Of a stretch of DNA of 64,000 bases, positions 62,004 to 64,000 are shown piece by piece (position 1 is the stretch's first letter; each line of letters begins with the position of its first letter). The DNA comes from Pseudomonas fluorescens Q2-87. Lineage in GTDB: Bacteria; Pseudomonadota; Gammaproteobacteria; Pseudomonadales; Pseudomonadaceae. Where the stretch lies: positions 2,484,556-2,548,555 of the forward strand of contig NZ_CM001558.1 in the NCBI RefSeq assembly GCF_000281895.1, read 5' to 3'. The notes beneath the pieces are model-generated. The model worked only from the letters and a program-made list of their open reading frames with translations. It did no database searches and was not told the DNA's origin. The position numbers and the translations under genes were made by a program.

Positions 62004-62022
62004 GAACAACGAGGAGACCGTG

Positions 62023-63063
62023 ATGAATTATTTGCTTAACACCTGGTACATCGCCGGGTGGGCAGACGAGCTTGCGCAAGAGGCGTTGCTGGGAAGAACC
62101 ATTGTCGAGCGACCTGTTGTGTTCTTTCGCGACAGTCAGGGCGTGATCCAGGCGATCGATGACCGCTGCCCACACCGGTTTGCCCCGCTGCACATGGGCA
62201 AGGTTGTTGGTGACAGTATCCAGTGCCCCTACCACGGGCTGCGTTTCGATGGCGCCGGCAAATGTACCCATAACCCCCATGGCGAGGGGACCATTCCCAA
62301 GGCCGCGTGTGTTCGCGGGTATCCGGTCGTCGAGCGCCATGGGGCGATCTGGGTCTGGCTTGGCGATCCGGCGCTGGCCAGCGATGCGCTGATCCCCGAC
62401 TTTTCCTTTTTTGAACAGGCGCCAACCCATGCCAAGGGCAAAGGGTACTTGCCAACCCGTGCGCACTACGAGCTGCTGTCCGACAACATCATGGACCTGA
62501 GCCATGTCGATTTCCTGCACCCCGATACGCTGGGCGGCGGGGCGTTGTCGCGGGTGCGCGCCAGTGTCGAGGAGTTGCCCAACGATCGCGTGCGCATCAG
62601 TTGGTGGGCGCCTGACGACGTGCCGCCGCCGGCGTTCGGCGCGCACCTTGAAGACTCGACTCGGGCTGACGTCTGGGCCGAAGTTATCTGGCATGCACCG
62701 GGCCTGATGCTGCTGGGCAGTGGCGCCACTTCCCCAGGACGCCCCAGGGAGCAGGGGCCGGTGACGTGGAACCTGCACTTGATGACCCCGCAGGACGCGA
62801 CGAATACCCATTACTTCTTCGCCAATACGCGCAGTTTCGAGCAGCACAACGAACAGTTGAATGGCTTTGTTCAGAAGATGCTGATCGGCATTTTTTCCGA
62901 TGAAGATAAACCCATGGTCGAGGCCCAGCAGCGCCAGATAGGTGAGGTTGAATTGCTTGACCTTAACCCCGTACTGCTTCCCGTCGATGCCGGTGCCGTG
63001 CGCTGCCGCCGGGTATTGCGTCGATTGATCGAGTCCGAGCGGACGAGTGCTGAACCCAAGTAG
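62023..63063 (+). CDS. vanA: VanA-like Rieske aromatic O-demethylase oxygenase
   Basis: A 346-residue Rieske mononuclear iron oxygenase of the vanillate/dicamba O-demethylase group. The Rieske motifs are CPHR and CPYHG, the iron site is DNIMDLSHVDFLH with a later aspartate in FSDEDKPMVEAQQ, and the catalytic domain is full length. With a VanB-type reductase it removes a methoxy methyl group as formaldehyde. GAGGAG precedes the start. Whether the substrate is vanillate, a dimethoxylated acid or another methoxyaromatic is open. Confidence 0.88.
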   Translation: MNYLLNTWYIAGWADELAQEALLGRTIVERPVVFFRDSQGVIQAIDDRCPHRFAPLHMGKVVGDSIQCPYHGLRFDGAGKCTHNPHGEGTIPKAACVRGYPVVERHGAIWVWLGDPALASDALIPDFSFFEQAPTHAKGKGYLPTRAHYELLSDNIMDLSHVDFLHPDTLGGGALSRVRASVEELPNDRVRISWWAPDDVPPPAFGAHLEDSTRADVWAEVIWHAPGLMLLGSGATSPGRPREQGPVTWNLHLMTPQDATNTHYFFANTRSFEQHNEQLNGFVQKMLIGIFSDEDKPMVEAQQRQIGEVELLDLNPVLLPVDAGAVRCRRVLRRLIESERTSAEPK

Positions 63064-63096
63064 TCGGCAATCCATTGTCCGAAAAGAGGAATTGCG

Positions 63097-63894
63097 ATGA
63101 GTTTTCTACGTAACGTCTGGTATGCGGCCGCATGGGGAAGTGAGGTCAAGGTCGGGGCGCTTTTCCAACGGACCCTGCTGAATGAGCCGGTTGTATTTTT
63201 CCGTGATTCCCATGGCGCTGCTCAAGCCATCGCTGATCGGTGCCCACACCGTTTCGCGCCCCTGGGCATGGGCGTGCTCAAGGGCGATGCCGTGCGCTGC
63301 CCGTACCACGGCTTGGAATTCGATGGCAGCGGCAGCTGTGTCCACTACCCTCACGGCGATGGCGCCATTCCCCGGGCAGCCAAGGTCAAGGCCTATCCCC
63401 TGGTTGAACGCTACAGCCTGCTGTGGATCTGGATGGGCGATATGAGTCTGGCCGATGCCACGCTGATCCCGGACTTCAGTTGCATGGACGGTGATCATTG
63501 GTATGTCGGCAAGCGTTATCTGCACGCCAAGGCCAACTATGTGCTGGAAACCGACAACATCATGGACCTTAGCCATATCGAGTTCCTGCACCCCAGCACG
63601 TTGGGGGGTGATGGCGTCAAAGGTGCGCTGACCAGCGTGCTGGAGGAGGGCAACACTGTCTGGTCCAACCGGCAGACGGTTGCCGAGGGCTTGGCGGAAC
63701 AGCAGGCAACCGCAATCAACCAGCCTTTTCACGATGAAGACCTGCCGATGCTCGAGGCTCAGCAGCGGATGATGGGCGATAAGTCTTTCTGGGACTTGAA
63801 GCCGGTCTTGTTGATCGGCGATGCCGGAGCCATTCGAGCCCGTCGTGTACTCGACCGGCTGATCGCTGCTGAACAACAAGCGAGTGCCCAGTGA
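63097..63894 (+). CDS. VanA-like Rieske oxygenase with internal deletion in the catalytic domain
   Basis: A 265-residue paralogue of the preceding oxygenase, about 80 residues shorter. The Rieske domain is intact (CPHR, CPYHG), as are the iron histidines in DNIMDLSHIEFLH and the C-terminal DEDLPMLEAQQ with its aspartate. After TVWSNRQTVAEGLAEQQ the sequence passes directly to the segment before DEDLPM, so the central sheet that forms most of the substrate pocket is missing in frame (junction near 63690). Its stop overlaps the VanB-like start. It may be a recent deletion, inactive, or an electron-transfer partner. Confidence 0.78.
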   Translation: MSFLRNVWYAAAWGSEVKVGALFQRTLLNEPVVFFRDSHGAAQAIADRCPHRFAPLGMGVLKGDAVRCPYHGLEFDGSGSCVHYPHGDGAIPRAAKVKAYPLVERYSLLWIWMGDMSLADATLIPDFSCMDGDHWYVGKRYLHAKANYVLETDNIMDLSHIEFLHPSTLGGDGVKGALTSVLEEGNTVWSNRQTVAEGLAEQQATAINQPFHDEDLPMLEAQQRMMGDKSFWDLKPVLLIGDAGAIRARRVLDRLIAAEQQASAQ

Positions 63895-64000
63895 TGATCG
63901 ACGTCGTCGTGACCCGCAAGCATCGCGAAGCCGAGGGCATCTGCAGCTTCGAACTGGCCGCCGTCGATGACTCTCCACTGCCGGCCTTCAGTGCCGGCTC
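63894..64000 (+). CDS. vanB: VanB-like oxygenase reductase, N-terminal part (cut by window edge)
   Basis: The first 35 codons read MIDVVVTRKHREAEGICSFE then LAAVDDSPLPAFSAGS, matching the start of vanillate O-demethylase/phthalate dioxygenase-type reductases. Such proteins bind FMN and a C-terminal plant-type [2Fe-2S] cluster (outside the window) and pass NADH electrons to the VanA oxygenase. The ATG overlaps the stop of the shortened oxygenase (ATGA), which indicates coupling. Confidence 0.82.
   Translation, partial: MIDVVVTRKHREAEGICSFELAAVDDSPLPAFSAG

Noticed and set aside
61849..63075. 408-codon minus-strand open frame
   Set aside because: Antisense to the VanA-like gene; no domain signature and no ribosome-binding site.
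1..64000. tRNA, rRNA, CRISPR arrays, insertion sequences, prophage or integron features
   Set aside because: No cloverleaf, spaced direct-repeat array, transposase, integrase or attachment site was recognised on either strand by eye.

Overview
The window reads as a chromosomal accessory region of a high-GC gammaproteobacterium, most likely a Pseudomonas of the fluorescens/putida type. The evidence is the sfnR/msuC/msuE organosulfur genes, an OprD-family porin, many LysR/TetR/AraC regulators, vanAB-like O-demethylase genes, and AANAANAA Crc/Hfq-type motifs at several start sites. No tRNA, rRNA, CRISPR array, insertion sequence or phage gene was seen. The first and last genes are cut by the window ends.

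Layout. 1-3,400 (minus): organosulfur operon msuE-msuC-sfnR-msuD-like, preceded by a good sigma-54 -24/-12 element. 3,680-9,980: a di/tricarboxylate module with a LysR regulator divergent from a PrpF-family isomerase, a DctA carrier, a CitMHS carrier and an OprD porin. 9,980-16,650: a TetR gene with three operator-like palindromes, facing an operon-like run of ATP-NAD kinase-family protein, GcvPA-like and GcvPB-like subunits and an AMP-forming acyl-CoA synthetase. No GcvT or GcvH is present, so this is the best candidate for an undescribed system. 16,670-20,000: TetR, two glutathione transferases (one YfcF) and an Old Yellow Enzyme. 20,145-26,640: a periplasmic-type molybdenum hydroxylase (tri-heme cytochrome c, [2Fe-2S] subunit, Tat-exported large subunit) divergent from an MFS carrier and a LysR gene.

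26,730-30,840: a second LysR/CitMHS cassette with a malate/lactate dehydrogenase-family enzyme and a binding-protein-like protein that lacks a signal peptide. 30,890-34,370: HxlR/SDR and TetR/SDR pairs with an F420-type NADP oxidoreductase. 34,430-37,980: D-tartrate module (tarD, dctA, LysR). 38,185-49,890: mixed single genes, including a hotdog thioesterase, a ParD-like/methionine aminopeptidase pair, AraC/NmrA, a secreted alpha/beta hydrolase behind an Ohr-like remnant, a TauE/SafE permease, an AraC/DUF6434 recombination scar, a PEBP/AraC pair, a FrsA-like hydrolase and an HBM-type chemoreceptor.

49,917-64,000: an aromatic-compound cluster. A LysR gene faces a VOC dioxygenase, a Rieske protein and a flavin hydroxylase. 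These are followed by the DUF1302-DUF1329-YCF48-RND envelope cassette, an MFS carrier, two VanA-like Rieske oxygenases (the second about 80 residues short) and the start of a VanB-like reductase. A near-identical 31-bp motif occurs upstream of both the dioxygenase and the hydroxylase, which suggests common control by the LysR protein. The inferred route is uptake, O-demethylation by VanA/VanB-like enzymes, ring hydroxylation and extradiol-type cleavage; the substrate cannot be read from sequence alone.
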